Of a stretch of DNA of 64,000 nucleotides, positions 9,655-16,993 are shown piece after piece. The first letter of the stretch is position 1; every line of letters starts with the position of its first letter. The DNA is taken from positions 2,170,001 to 2,234,000 of the forward strand of contig NZ_BCMZ01000001.1 of NCBI RefSeq assembly GCF_001485535.1, read 5' to 3'. The notes below the pieces were generated by a model that saw only the letters and a list, made by a program, of their open reading frames with translations, ran no database searches and was not told where the DNA came from. The position numbers and the translations under genes were made by a program. Source of the DNA: Halobacterium sp. CBA1132 (lineage in GTDB: Archaea > Halobacteriota > Halobacteria > Halobacteriales > Halobacteriaceae).

Positions 9655-9971
9655 GTGGTCAGTCCCACGATTTCGCCGGCTTCGGTGTCGAAGGCGTCCA
9701 CGAACGCGAACAGCTCCCTGCCGTCGTCTTCGGCCAGCAGGCGCCCGTGGACCGCGACGCCGCCCGCGCCGTCGTACACCGCGTCGACGACGTGGCGGGT
9801 GTCCGTTCGCGGGCGGTCCTCACGCATGAACGAGACGAACGCCTCGCGCCCGGACAGCGTCATGTCCGGGCGTACGTGCTCGAACTCCGGCGCGAGCAGC
9901 GCGCCGAGTGCGTCGTAGTCCCCGGCGTCGATGGCGTCGTAGTACGCCTCCGCGAGCGCGTCGTCGTCCAT
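9606..9971 (-). CDS. SnoaL/NTF2-like protein
   Basis: 121 residues beginning MDDDALAEAYYDAIDAGD, with the alpha-helical start and curved beta-sheet pattern of the nuclear transport factor 2 / SnoaL-like superfamily (ketosteroid isomerase fold). These small proteins act as isomerases, hydrolases or ligand-binding proteins; no specific function can be given. The end overlaps the convergent oxidoreductase gene by 49 bp, and the divergent tsr3 gene starts 100 bp away. Confidence 0.8.
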   Translation of the reverse strand: MDDDALAEAYYDAIDAGDYDALGALLAPEFEHVRPDMTLSGREAFVSFMREDRPRTDTRHVVDAVYDGAGGVAVHGRLLAEDDGRELFAFVDAFDTEAGEIVGLTTYAGDIDSTAGSTSSS

Positions 9972-10071
9972 ACCCGATAGTGGATTCGCCCGGATAAGAA
10001 ACCGGTGGAGCGACGCACAGCCGCCACCCGGCGAACGGGGTGTTTTTCCTCCGTGACGGACTACACGAGGT

Positions 10072-10569
10072 GTGGACCTGCACGTCCGGTACGAGGGCGA
10101 CGACGACCCCGAGAAGTGTACGGCGCGCAAGCTCGCGCGCTTCGACGAGGCCGTCCTGCACGAGACGGCGCGCGCGACGCCGTACGGGGTCGTCCTGAAC
10201 CCGCACGCCGACACCGCGCTGTCGCCCGCGGACGCCGACCACGGGCGGCTGGTGGCGCTGGACTGCTCGTGGGAGACCGCGGGCGAAGCGATGTTTACAA
10301 TCGACGGCGAGCACCGCGCGCTCCCGTTCCTCGTCGCCGCCAACCCCGTGAACTACGGGCAGCCGTTCCAGCTCAACACCGTGGAGGCGTTCGCCGCCGG
10401 GCTGTGCATCCTCGGCGAGCGCGAGCACGCCGAGCGCATTCTCTCGAAGTTCACGTGGGGGCACACGTTCCTCGAACTCAACGAGGAGCCGCTCCGGCGC
10501 TACAGTGAGTGCGCGGACTCCGCCGAAGTCGTCGCGGTACAGGAGGACTACCTCGCCGACGAGGACTGA
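10072..10569 (+). CDS. tsr3: Tsr3, 16S rRNA aminocarboxypropyltransferase
   Basis: 165 residues with a GTG start; DUF367 family. Visible family blocks are the N-terminal [10 protein letters not shown], the [10 protein letters not shown] block, [19 protein letters not shown], and [14 protein letters not shown] near the C-terminus. Tsr3 uses S-adenosylmethionine to transfer a 3-amino-3-carboxypropyl group to a uridine in small-subunit rRNA during ribosome maturation. It precedes the L40e gene on the same strand, separated by 275 bp that hold palindromic sequence. Confidence 0.93.
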   Translation: MDLHVRYEGDDDPEKCTARKLARFDEAVLHETARATPYGVVLNPHADTALSPADADHGRLVALDCSWETAGEAMFTIDGEHRALPFLVAANPVNYGQPFQLNTVEAFAAGLCILGEREHAERILSKFTWGHTFLELNEEPLRRYSECADSAEVVAVQEDYLADED

Positions 10570-10611
10570 GTTTCCGGCATCCTCGTGCCGGATTGAACAC
10601 CCGGTATCTTA

Positions 10612-10812
10612 GTGCAAGGTTCGTCAGCCGGTAGCCTGGCGGTCGCCGGGAGAGCTGCGCTCTCCCGAGACGCCGAAAATCGCTCTGCGATTTTCGGAAG
10701 AATCACCAAGGGCGACCGAGCGAGCGGCGCGAGGCGCTCCGCGCCTCGGAATGAGCGAACGGCGACTGGAAGGAGCCGCGAGCAGCGAGCGAGGGAGGGC
10801 TTGGTTTCGAAC
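10612..10812. repeat. Intergenic palindrome cluster between tsr3 and L40e
   Basis: The 275-bp gap after tsr3 holds several stem-loops rather than a gene: GGGAGAG/CTCTCCC at about 10648-10668, a long CGAAAATCG/CGATTTTCG hairpin at about 10672-10697, and a GCGAGGCGC/GCGCCTCG hairpin at about 10726-10748. No open frame here looks protein-like. The hairpin with the CGATTTTCG arm resembles the palindrome inserted in the GNAT gene at 11351-11372. The L40e promoter (GCTTAAAC near 10812) ends the region. Confidence 0.6.
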
Positions 10813-10844
10813 CGCTTAAACGCGCCCCGGGCGAACGGGAGCGC

Positions 10845-10988
10845 ATGAGCGAGTCCATCGAGGCCCGACTGCTCGAGAAACAGATCTGCATGCGCTGTAA
10901 CGCCCGGAACCCGAAGCGCGCCTCCGAGTGCCGCAAGTGCGGGTACAAGAACCTGCGCCCGAAGGCCAAGGAGTCCCGTTCGACGTAA
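10845..10988 (+). CDS. rpl40e: 50S ribosomal protein L40e
   Basis: A 47-residue zinc-ribbon protein starting [18 protein letters not shown]. Four cysteines in two CxxC pairs (Cys15/18 and Cys29/32) bind zinc, and the chain is rich in Arg and Lys, unlike the acidic neighbours. This is the archaeal homologue of the C-terminal part of eukaryotic ubiquitin-L40 fusions and sits in the large subunit. A TATA-like GCTTAAAC lies about 30 bp upstream of the ATG. It ends directly at the stop codon of the convergent GNAT gene. Confidence 0.95.
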   Translation: MSESIEARLLEKQICMRCNARNPKRASECRKCGYKNLRPKAKESRST

Positions 10989-11588
10989 TCAGTTCTTCTC
11001 GCCGTCCCACTCGTCTTCGAGCACCGAGTAGTAACGCACGTCTCGGTACGCGTTATCGACGAACACCTCGTCGCGGTGGGTCCCCTCCAGTTCGAAACCG
11101 AGGCGCTCCCAGATGCCCGCGGACGCCTCGTTGCCCTCGAAGACGCGCGCGACGACGCGGTGGCGGCGGTGCTGGGCGAACGCGTAGTTCGTGATGAGGC
11201 GGCCGGCCTCGGTGCCGTAGCCGTTCCCCCAGAACTCCTCAGCGAGGAAGATGCCGACCTCGGCGCTGCCGTTGACATCGTCGACGCCGTGGACGCCGAC
11301 GCTGCCGACTGGCTGCTTACCCTCAGAACGCGACGCGTTCTGATGAACTTCGGAATCGCTCCGCGATTTCCGAGCGTCCACCGCGACGACGAAGTTCACG
11401 TCCCCGTTGTCGTCGCTGGCGTGTTCCTCGTACCACTCTCGCTCCTGTTTCTCGGTCAGCGGCGTGCGCGCGGACAGCGACGGCCAGACGGCGGGGTCGT
11501 TGAGCGTCTCGCGGAGGAACGGCAAGTCGTCCTCGGCGACCGCACAGAGGTCGACGGCGTCGCCTTCCACGAATGGTCTCCCGGGCAT
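10989..11588 (-). CDS. GNAT N-acetyltransferase (RimJ/RimL-like) carrying a palindromic insert
   Basis: 199 residues. The acetyl-CoA fold is visible as RPFVEGDAVDLCAV at the start, an EVGIFLAEEFWGNGYGTEAGRLI acetyl-CoA binding segment in the middle and GIWERLGFELEG near the end, typical of RimJ/RimL-like enzymes that acetylate protein N-termini or small molecules. Residues 72-91 (starting ARKSRSDSE) interrupt the strand FVVAVD...PVGSVGVHG and are encoded by two perfect or near-perfect DNA palindromes at 11324-11342 and 11351-11372. The insertion keeps the frame and falls in what should be a surface loop. Activity is probably kept. Confidence 0.88.
   Translation of the reverse strand: MPGRPFVEGDAVDLCAVAEDDLPFLRETLNDPAVWPSLSARTPLTEKQEREWYEEHASDDNGDVNFVVAVDARKSRSDSEVHQNASRSEGKQPVGSVGVHGVDDVNGSAEVGIFLAEEFWGNGYGTEAGRLITNYAFAQHRRHRVVARVFEGNEASAGIWERLGFELEGTHRDEVFVDNAYRDVRYYSVLEDEWDGEKN
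11318..11385. repeat. Palindromic insertion inside the GNAT gene
   Basis: Two adjacent stem-loops, CAGAACG-CGACG-CGTTCTG at 11324-11342 and CGGAATCG/CGATTTCCG (one bulge) at 11351-11372, fill about 60 bp of coding sequence. Their length is compatible with the reading frame, so they add about 20 residues to the protein. The second hairpin resembles the intergenic one at 10672-10697. Confidence 0.7.
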
Positions 11589-11649
11589 GGGAAGAACGCA
11601 CGCGACCGCCGGGAAAAAGCGTTCTCGTGGTGTGACAGGCAGTTACACG

Positions 11650-12258
11650 CTACTCGTCGTACTTCGGTTCGCGGCGCTCGGCGCGTTCGAGCGCGCGCTC
11701 GACGACCGCGCGGACATCGCCGTCGAAGACGCTGCCGTGGCCGGCGTACATGTGTTCGACCGAATCGGGCATTCTGTCGAGCAGTTCGCGGACGCTCCCG
11801 ATGAGACGCTCGCGGGACTGGCCAGCCATGTCGGTGCGGCCGAAACTCCCGTCGTCGAACGCGCCGTCGTCGTGCACGACGACGTCCCCCGAGAACAGCG
11901 CGGCGTCCGAAACCAGCGACACGTGGTCGGAAGCGTGCCCGGGCGTGAACACGACGTCGCAGTCCTCGGTGCCGACGCGCACGCGGTCGCCGTCGCCGAG
12001 TTCGTGCGTGCGGAGGCGGTGGTCAGCGAACGCGTACACGTCCGGGTCGAAGGCGTCCACGACGGCGTCCAGTTGTTCGACGTGGTCGCCGTGCTGGTGC
12101 GTGAGGACGACGCGTTCGACGTCGTCGACGTGGCGCCGAATCTCGTCGACGACGCCGTCGTAGGCGCCGGCGTCCACGAGCGTCGGTTCGTCGCCGGGCA
12201 CGAGGTAGGCGTTACACGTGAACGTCTCGGCGTCGCGGGTGACGTTGACTACGTCCAT
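11650..12258 (-). CDS. MBL-fold metallo-hydrolase
   Basis: 202 residues from ATG 12258 (MDVVNVTRD), chosen over an upstream ATG at 12306 because family-like sequence starts here. The THQHGDH zinc motif, the VVFTPGHASDHVS strand and a C-terminal AGHGSVF motif mark the glyoxalase II/MBL fold. The substrate is unknown. It lies 61 bp upstream of the GNAT gene on the same strand and may be co-transcribed with it; the DUF5786 gene is divergent. Confidence 0.87.
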   Translation of the reverse strand: MDVVNVTRDAETFTCNAYLVPGDEPTLVDAGAYDGVVDEIRRHVDDVERVVLTHQHGDHVEQLDAVVDAFDPDVYAFADHRLRTHELGDGDRVRVGTEDCDVVFTPGHASDHVSLVSDAALFSGDVVVHDDGAFDDGSFGRTDMAGQSRERLIGSVRELLDRMPDSVEHMYAGHGSVFDGDVRAVVERALERAERREPKYDE

Positions 12259-12365
12259 GTGTACACAGAGGCCCGCGTGCGTGGTAAAACGGCGTGGTTT
12301 TTTCACGCTTCGCGGTCAAATTGGCGAGGAATTTTTGAGGGAGGGAGACGTACGTCTACCCGGCT

Positions 12366-12545
12366 ATGGGTTTCGGGAGCTACGACGAATCCGAGCAGGA
12401 GAACCAGTCTCTCGACTCAGACGACATCGACGCCGACGACGGCATCGACACCGCCGAGTACGAGCACAGCGGCGACGTGAGCTACGAAATCGGCGCGTCG
12501 AACGACGAACTCCTCGACCGGCTGGAAGACATCAAAGGCGAGTAG
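12366..12545 (+). CDS. DUF5786 family small acidic protein
   Basis: A 59-residue, very acidic protein (MGFGSYDESEQENQ...), matching what I recall of the haloarchaeal DUF5786 family: a conserved MGFGSYDESEQ opening and a C-terminal helix LLDRLEDIKGE. Function is unknown. No membrane segment or metal motif is present. Its gene follows a divergent 107-bp promoter region shared with the MBL gene and is followed at once by a palindrome cluster. Confidence 0.8.
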   Translation: MGFGSYDESEQENQSLDSDDIDADDGIDTAEYEHSGDVSYEIGASNDELLDRLEDIKGE

Positions 12546-12740
12546 CGTGGACGACCGCAGGGAGTCCACGGAACGACCGAGTGGCGAGGGACGGAGTCCC
12601 TCGGACCGTTCGAGCGGGCGAAGCCCGCGAGAAGACGGGGAGGAACGACTCGCGAGTTGCGTGACCGAACGCAGTGAGGTCACGTTGTTGCGAGCGGCAC
12701 AGCCGCGATCCGCGTGGCCGACGCGTGAGTGACGCGGGAC
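12546..12740. repeat. Palindrome cluster after the DUF5786 gene
   Basis: Starting at the base after the stop codon, this segment holds a chain of hairpins: GTGGAC/GTCCAC, GAGGGAC/GTCCCTC, GCGGGC/GCCCGC, and GTGACC-GAACGCAGTGA-GGTCAC at 12661-12683, the last with the recurrent GA-NN-NNA-NN-GA cap. The block TCCACGGAAC followed by a CGAGCGGGC hairpin is shared with the insertion inside the threonine synthase-like gene at 39.25 kb. No gene is supported here. Confidence 0.7.
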
Positions 12741-12756
12741 TGCGAGGGGGGACAGC

Positions 12757-13308
12757 ATGAAATCGGGGACGCGGGCGCTCGGCGTGGCGGAGTCCTACCG
12801 GGGTGAGGAGTCCACGCTGGGCGGCGCCGTCGTGCGCGCGTCTCGCGTCGTCGACGGATTCTCGTTCGCTTCTTGTGCGGTCGGTGGCCTCGACAGCACC
12901 GCGGCCGTCGCCGACTGCTACCGGCAGTTGGACCGCGAGGACGTCCAGTACGTCCTCGTCTCGGGCATCGCGCCCGCGTGGTTCAACGTCGTGGACCTCC
13001 ACGCCGTCCACGACGCCGTCGAACGGCCCGTGCTCTCCGTCTCCTTCGAGGACAGCGAGGGGCTCGCGGACACCATCCGCGAGGAGTTCTCCGGGGACGC
13101 CCGCGAGGAGCGACTCGAAATCTACGACCGCCAGCCCGAACGCCAGCCCGTCGACGTGAACGGCGAGCGAGTATTCGTTCGGGCGGTCGGCTGCGAGAAT
13201 CCTGCAGAGGTCGTGCGCGCGTTCACGCCCGAGGGCGGCCGCCCGGAGCCGCTTCGAGTCGCCCGACTGGCGGCGCGAGCGGTCGAACGAAGTGAGACGG
13301 GTGACTGA
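12757..13308 (+). CDS. DUF99 family protein
   Basis: 183 residues of the archaeal DUF99 (UPF0215) family, distantly related to endonuclease V. Visible blocks are the start KSGTRALGVAESYRG, LVSGIAPAWFNVVDLHAVH and FVRAVGCENPAEVVRAF. The biochemical role is not established. The final residues (AVERSETGD) are encoded by a GAACGAAGTGA-capped palindrome at 13282-13298, so the C-terminus seems to have been extended by a repeat. It is followed 93 bp later by the uracil-DNA glycosylase gene on the same strand. Confidence 0.87.
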   Translation: MKSGTRALGVAESYRGEESTLGGAVVRASRVVDGFSFASCAVGGLDSTAAVADCYRQLDREDVQYVLVSGIAPAWFNVVDLHAVHDAVERPVLSVSFEDSEGLADTIREEFSGDAREERLEIYDRQPERQPVDVNGERVFVRAVGCENPAEVVRAFTPEGGRPEPLRVARLAARAVERSETGD

Positions 13309-13330
13309 GGAGGGGTGAACGTAGTGAGCC
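13281..13330. repeat. Two GA-capped hairpins at the end of the DUF99 gene
   Basis: GTC-GAACGAAGTGA-GAC at 13282-13298 lies inside the coding end of the DUF99 gene and GGT-GAACGTAGTGA-GCC at 13314-13330 lies just after its stop codon. Both have the 11-nt cap GAACNNAGTGA found elsewhere in the window on other stems. Confidence 0.65.
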
Positions 13331-13401
13331 GCGCAGCCGCTGAGCGCGAGCTGCCGTCCGGGTCTGTAACGCTTAACCCGGCGGCCGTGGTCGGCACACG
13401 C

Positions 13402-14001
13402 ATGAGCGACACCGACGGGATGGAGGGCTTGGAAGTCACGGAGTGCACGCGCTGCGAGGCGCTCGTCGACTCGCGTAGCCGAATCGTCGACGGCGACGGC
13501 CCCGAGGACGCAGGCGTACTGTTCGTCGGGGAGGCGCCGGGCGCGAACGAGGACGAGGAGGGCGTGCCGTTCGTCGGGCGCAGCGGCGACGTGCTCGACG
13601 ACGAACTCCGGGACGCCGGGCTCTCGCGGGCGGACGTCCGCATCACGAACTGCGTGCGGTGTCGACCGCCCGAGAACCGCGACCCCAACAACGAAGAGTT
13701 AGCGAACTGCCGGCCGTACCTCGAGCGCGAAATCGAACTCGTCGACCCCGACGTTGTCGTCACGCTCGGGAAAGTGCCCGGCGAACACCTGCTCGGGCGG
13801 GACGTCGCGGTGACCAGCGAAGCAGGCGACATCGAGCGCGTCGAACTCGGCGGCGAACCCCGGGACGTGTTGATTTGCCTGCACCCGGCGGCGACGCTGT
13901 ACGACGCCAGTCAGCGGGACGCGTTCACGGAGACGATAGCGAAAGCGGCGACGATGGCGGGCGCGGAGGGGAGCGGCCAGTCGCGTCTCGGAGATTACTG
14001 A
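13402..14001 (+). CDS. Uracil-DNA glycosylase, type IV (4Fe-4S)
   Basis: 199 residues. GEAPGANED near the N-terminus is the family 4 catalytic/uracil-binding loop, and LHPAA near the C-terminus is the second active-site motif. Cysteines at 15 and 18 and in NCVRC supply ligands for the 4Fe-4S cluster. It removes uracil from DNA, produced by cytosine deamination, a particular burden in GC-rich genomes. The ATG at 13402 is chosen because the longer in-frame extension is encoded by repeat-like DNA and a TATA-like CGCTTAAC lies about 30 bp upstream of this ATG. Confidence 0.93.
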   Translation: MSDTDGMEGLEVTECTRCEALVDSRSRIVDGDGPEDAGVLFVGEAPGANEDEEGVPFVGRSGDVLDDELRDAGLSRADVRITNCVRCRPPENRDPNNEELANCRPYLEREIELVDPDVVVTLGKVPGEHLLGRDVAVTSEAGDIERVELGGEPRDVLICLHPAATLYDASQRDAFTETIAKAATMAGAEGSGQSRLGDY

Positions 14002-14002
14002 G

Positions 14003-15016
14003 TTACTGCCAGAGCGTGCGGACCATCCGCTGGGGGAACTCCACGATGAGCGAGATGAGACCGTCGGACTGCTCGGTACCCCGAATGTAGGACCGGACGC
14101 GCTGGCTGACGATTTCCACGGAGATGACGAGCACGAAGATGACCAGAATCGTCGCCATCATATTCGTGTACTTGAACAGCCCACGCTGGGTCAGGAGCAC
14201 GTAACCGAGCCCGCCACCGCCAATGAGACCCATGGTGACGGCGATGCGCGTGTTAATTTCGAGGATGTACATCGTCCACGCGATGAACGGCGAGAATACC
14301 TGACTCAGCATTCCGAAGACGACACGCTGCGGTCCATTTGCGCCCGTGGAACCGATTGCCTCGATAGGGCCGTCTTCGACTTCTTCGAGGGCGTCCGTGA
14401 ACAGACGACCGAGGTTCCCCATAGTGTCAGTGCCAATCGCGAGCGTCGCTGTAAATGGCGTGACACCACCGAGCGGAATGTAGATGAGCGCCCAGACGAG
14501 CGCGGGAATCGCGCGGATGACGCTCATCGTCCCGCGGAAGATGAAATTAAACGGGTACGGAGTAACACGCTCGGAACCCAGCACGCCCAACAGAAGTGCG
14601 CCCGGAAGACCGAGCACAGTGCCCGCGAATCCCATCGCGAGCGTGACGAACATCTGGCCAGGGATGAACGTCCAGTTCCAGAACGCGACGCCGGCGCCGT
14701 TCGTCTGTACCTGGAAGAGGAGGTTGTTCTGTTGGATGAATGACCAGTACGCGCCCGTGTCGACGAACGGGAGACCGAACAGTTCGCCCGGCGGGAAGAA
14801 CTGAACGAGCGCGTCTTGGAACTCCGGCAAGTACTCCATAATTTCCGAGATGGAGAACCCGACTTGGCCGAGCGCCAGCGAGAACAGCCACCCGAACACC
14901 ACGAGCGCGAATACGGCAAACACCTGTCGCGCACGCTTGTTGATGCGTAGTCGAGTGAACTGCTCTTGAACCGACTCCGAAATCGAGGATTCCGCGTTTT
15001 CTGCGTCCGTGCTCAT
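14003..15016 (-). CDS. phnE: Phosphonate-type ABC transporter permease PhnE
   Basis: 337 residues with about six membrane helices after a 40-residue polar N-terminus. The cytoplasmic loop EAIGSTGANGPQRVVFGMLSQV is the EAA-like motif that docks to the ATPase, and the order of the segments fits PhnE of phosphate/phosphite/phosphonate importers. It overlaps phnC by four bases (start and stop share ATGA). Base composition and codon use are less GC-rich than in neighbouring genes, which points to possible recent acquisition. No C-P lyase genes are nearby, so phosphite or another oxyanion is an alternative substrate. Confidence 0.92.
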   Translation of the reverse strand: MSTDAENAESSISESVQEQFTRLRINKRARQVFAVFALVVFGWLFSLALGQVGFSISEIMEYLPEFQDALVQFFPPGELFGLPFVDTGAYWSFIQQNNLLFQVQTNGAGVAFWNWTFIPGQMFVTLAMGFAGTVLGLPGALLLGVLGSERVTPYPFNFIFRGTMSVIRAIPALVWALIYIPLGGVTPFTATLAIGTDTMGNLGRLFTDALEEVEDGPIEAIGSTGANGPQRVVFGMLSQVFSPFIAWTMYILEINTRIAVTMGLIGGGGLGYVLLTQRGLFKYTNMMATILVIFVLVISVEIVSQRVRSYIRGTEQSDGLISLIVEFPQRMVRTLWQ

Positions 15017-15756
15017 GCTTCGGCCTCCGTACGAATGGCTTCAGTCTCGATATTCCCGTAGATTTCGTCGATGACATCGACCGTGAGGTCATCGCGGTAG
15101 CCGTCGAAGATCATCTCACCGTCCTTCATCCCGATGAAGCGCTCCCCGAACTCACGGGCGATGTTCACCTGATGGAGGCTTGCAAGCGTCGACAAGCCGC
15201 GCTCGTTGGCGGCCTGACGGACGTACGCCATCACTTGCTCGGCGGAAGCCGGGTCGAGACTCGCGACGGGTTCGTCGGCAAGGAGGAGGTTCGGCTTCTG
15301 GACGAGCGCACGAGCGATACCGACTCGCTGCTGTTGGCCGCCGCTCATCTGGCCGACCGACTGCCCGGATTCATCGAGCAGTCCAACGGTTTCGAGGGCG
15401 CGTAACGCCTCGTACTTATCCTCTTCAGTGTATCTCCCGAAGAGACTATTGAGGAACGAGGTCCGACCGAGTGCGCCCGTGAGGGCGTTGTTGTACGCGC
15501 TCATCTCCTCGATGAGATAGTGTTGCTGGAACACCATCGCGACATCGTCCCGGGGTCCTTCTACAGGGTCGTTGTTGATAGTAATCGTACCCTCCGTCGG
15601 CTCGGTGATACCGTTGAGACAGCGCAGGAGCGTCGATTTCCCTGCGCCAGACTCACCGAGCACGACGACGAACTCGCCGTCGGGGATGGTGAACGAGACA
15701 TCGTCGACAGCTTGGATTTCGCCGTATGATTTGCTCAGGTTTGAAACTTCAATCAT
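15013..15756 (-). CDS. phnC: Phosphonate-type ABC transporter ATP-binding protein PhnC
   Basis: 247 residues. Walker A (GESGAGKST) near 35-43, the ABC signature QMSGGQQQR and Walker B (LLLADEPVASLDP) are all present, with the PhnC-like Q-loop region VAMVFQQHYLIEEMSAYNN. It powers uptake through PhnE. It is in the phnD-phnC-phnE operon on the minus strand, 87 bp after phnD and overlapping phnE by four bases. GC content is lower than the window average. Confidence 0.94.
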   Translation of the reverse strand: MIEVSNLSKSYGEIQAVDDVSFTIPDGEFVVVLGESGAGKSTLLRCLNGITEPTEGTITINNDPVEGPRDDVAMVFQQHYLIEEMSAYNNALTGALGRTSFLNSLFGRYTEEDKYEALRALETVGLLDESGQSVGQMSGGQQQRVGIARALVQKPNLLLADEPVASLDPASAEQVMAYVRQAANERGLSTLASLHQVNIAREFGERFIGMKDGEMIFDGYRDDLTVDVIDEIYGNIETEAIRTEAEA

Positions 15757-15843
15757 TGGTCGTACGGCCGCCTGACCCGACTGTCGGGCTTGTAGGGGGT
15801 CATCACGGGGAACAAATAGGTTAATCGATTAGCAGCGTCGCCG

Positions 15844-16863
15844 TTACGCGTTCCCGAGTTCGACGCCGAGCTCGTCGAAGGCGTCGCGAACCGGCTGGTA
15901 GTCCTCGACGGAGCCCTCGTTGAGTCCCGTGAACCAGAGCTGCTGGTCGTCACCGAGGTCCTCGTTGATGAGGTCTTCCTCGGTGGCCGCCAGTAGCGCA
16001 TCCGTCACGTCCGACTTGACCGTCGAATCGAGTCCCGAGCGGATGAGGATGGGCGCACGCGGAATCGGGTTCGAGCACGACAGCAACTGGAGCTCGGGGC
16101 TCTCAGTGCCGAGGTCGCCGTCGTTCTCCGCAGACATCTCAAGGAACTGCTCCGGGAACTGGTCTTTCGGCACGTGGGGGGCCGTGGAGAACGCGCCGGT
16201 ACCGGCGGCCTTCACGGGGTCGCGGTTGATTAGGGTCTCACGCGCCTGCGAGTGGTCAGACCACTGGCCGTCGAAGTCGTTCGGCGTGCCGTTCGGCGCG
16301 CCACCGGTGTCGAGGCCAGCCTTCTTGAGCATGTACAGCGGGAAGACGGAGCCGCTGGTCGACAGTCGGTCAGCGAACGCGACCGTTTCGCCTTCGAGGT
16401 CTGCGAGCTCCTCGATGTCGCTGTCCGGCAGCGTCGTGATGAGTGAGAAGTACTTCGCGGCGCCGTACGCGATGCGGATGCCGGCGACTTCCGCGACGTC
16501 GTTGTCGGCGCTCTGGATGGCGATTGCGGGCGCAGCGTCCGCAACGTCAGTCTGTCCAGCCTCCAGCGAGGAGTACACCGCCGCGTAGTCCGCGGCGACG
16601 CTCGATGAGATGGAGACATCTGCCTCGGACTCCAGGTAGTCGAACATCGGCTGGTACTGCTGCTGGACATCGACATCGGATTCTGCGGGTGTGAGCGTGA
16701 ACGTCAGTTCCGCCGGGCCGCTACTCGTCGTGCCCGTCGTCGTCCCGCTGCTCTCGGTGCCGCCGCCGTCACCGTCGCCGCCGCCCGTACAGCCAGCGAG
16801 TCCAGTGAGTCCAGCGATACTTGTCGCGCCTGCGATTTTGAGGAATTTGCGTCGTCCCGCCAT
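15844..16863 (-). CDS. phnD: Phosphate/phosphonate-binding lipoprotein PhnD
   Basis: 339 residues. The N-terminus MAGRRKFLKIAGATSIAGL carries a twin-arginine signal and a lipobox (LAGC), so it is exported folded by Tat and anchored to the outside of the membrane by lipid, as usual in haloarchaea. A Gly/Ser/Thr-rich linker follows, then the PhnD-type binding domain (LTFTLTPAESDVDVQQQYQPMF). ATG 16863 is chosen because the signal peptide begins there. First gene of the phnD-phnC-phnE operon, divergent from hisH. Confidence 0.92.
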   Translation of the reverse strand: MAGRRKFLKIAGATSIAGLTGLAGCTGGGDGDGGGTESSGTTTGTTSSGPAELTFTLTPAESDVDVQQQYQPMFDYLESEADVSISSSVAADYAAVYSSLEAGQTDVADAAPAIAIQSADNDVAEVAGIRIAYGAAKYFSLITTLPDSDIEELADLEGETVAFADRLSTSGSVFPLYMLKKAGLDTGGAPNGTPNDFDGQWSDHSQARETLINRDPVKAAGTGAFSTAPHVPKDQFPEQFLEMSAENDGDLGTESPELQLLSCSNPIPRAPILIRSGLDSTVKSDVTDALLAATEEDLINEDLGDDQQLWFTGLNEGSVEDYQPVRDAFDELGVELGNA

Positions 16864-16993
16864 GGGGAATTCGTTTGTGAATATGAGAGGTCGATGAAAA
16901 GGTTTGTCCTTCAACTATATCGAGAGGTACCCATTACTATGTACCAAACGGTGGAGGGAAACCCACTTGCAACTGGGGGGCGAAGTCACGAAC
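16864..16993. promoter_or_regulatory. Divergent promoter region between phnD and hisH
   Basis: This 130-bp region is more AT-rich than its surroundings and must hold both promoters. A GATATAG sequence (minus strand, about 16917-16923) could be the phnD TATA box. An interrupted inverted repeat GGTAC...GTACC spans about 16926-16944 and could be an operator for the transporter genes; this is only suggested by its position. Confidence 0.4.

Noticed and set aside
10570-10844. Possible structured RNA gene between tsr3 and L40e
   Set aside because: Hairpins are present but match neither the class A order nor a known RNA; listed only as a repeat cluster.
12546-12740. Possible short gene after DUF5786 (plus-strand frame reading STER...ERSE)
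   Set aside because: The sequence is a series of palindromes shared with other intergenic places, without a proper start or conserved family.
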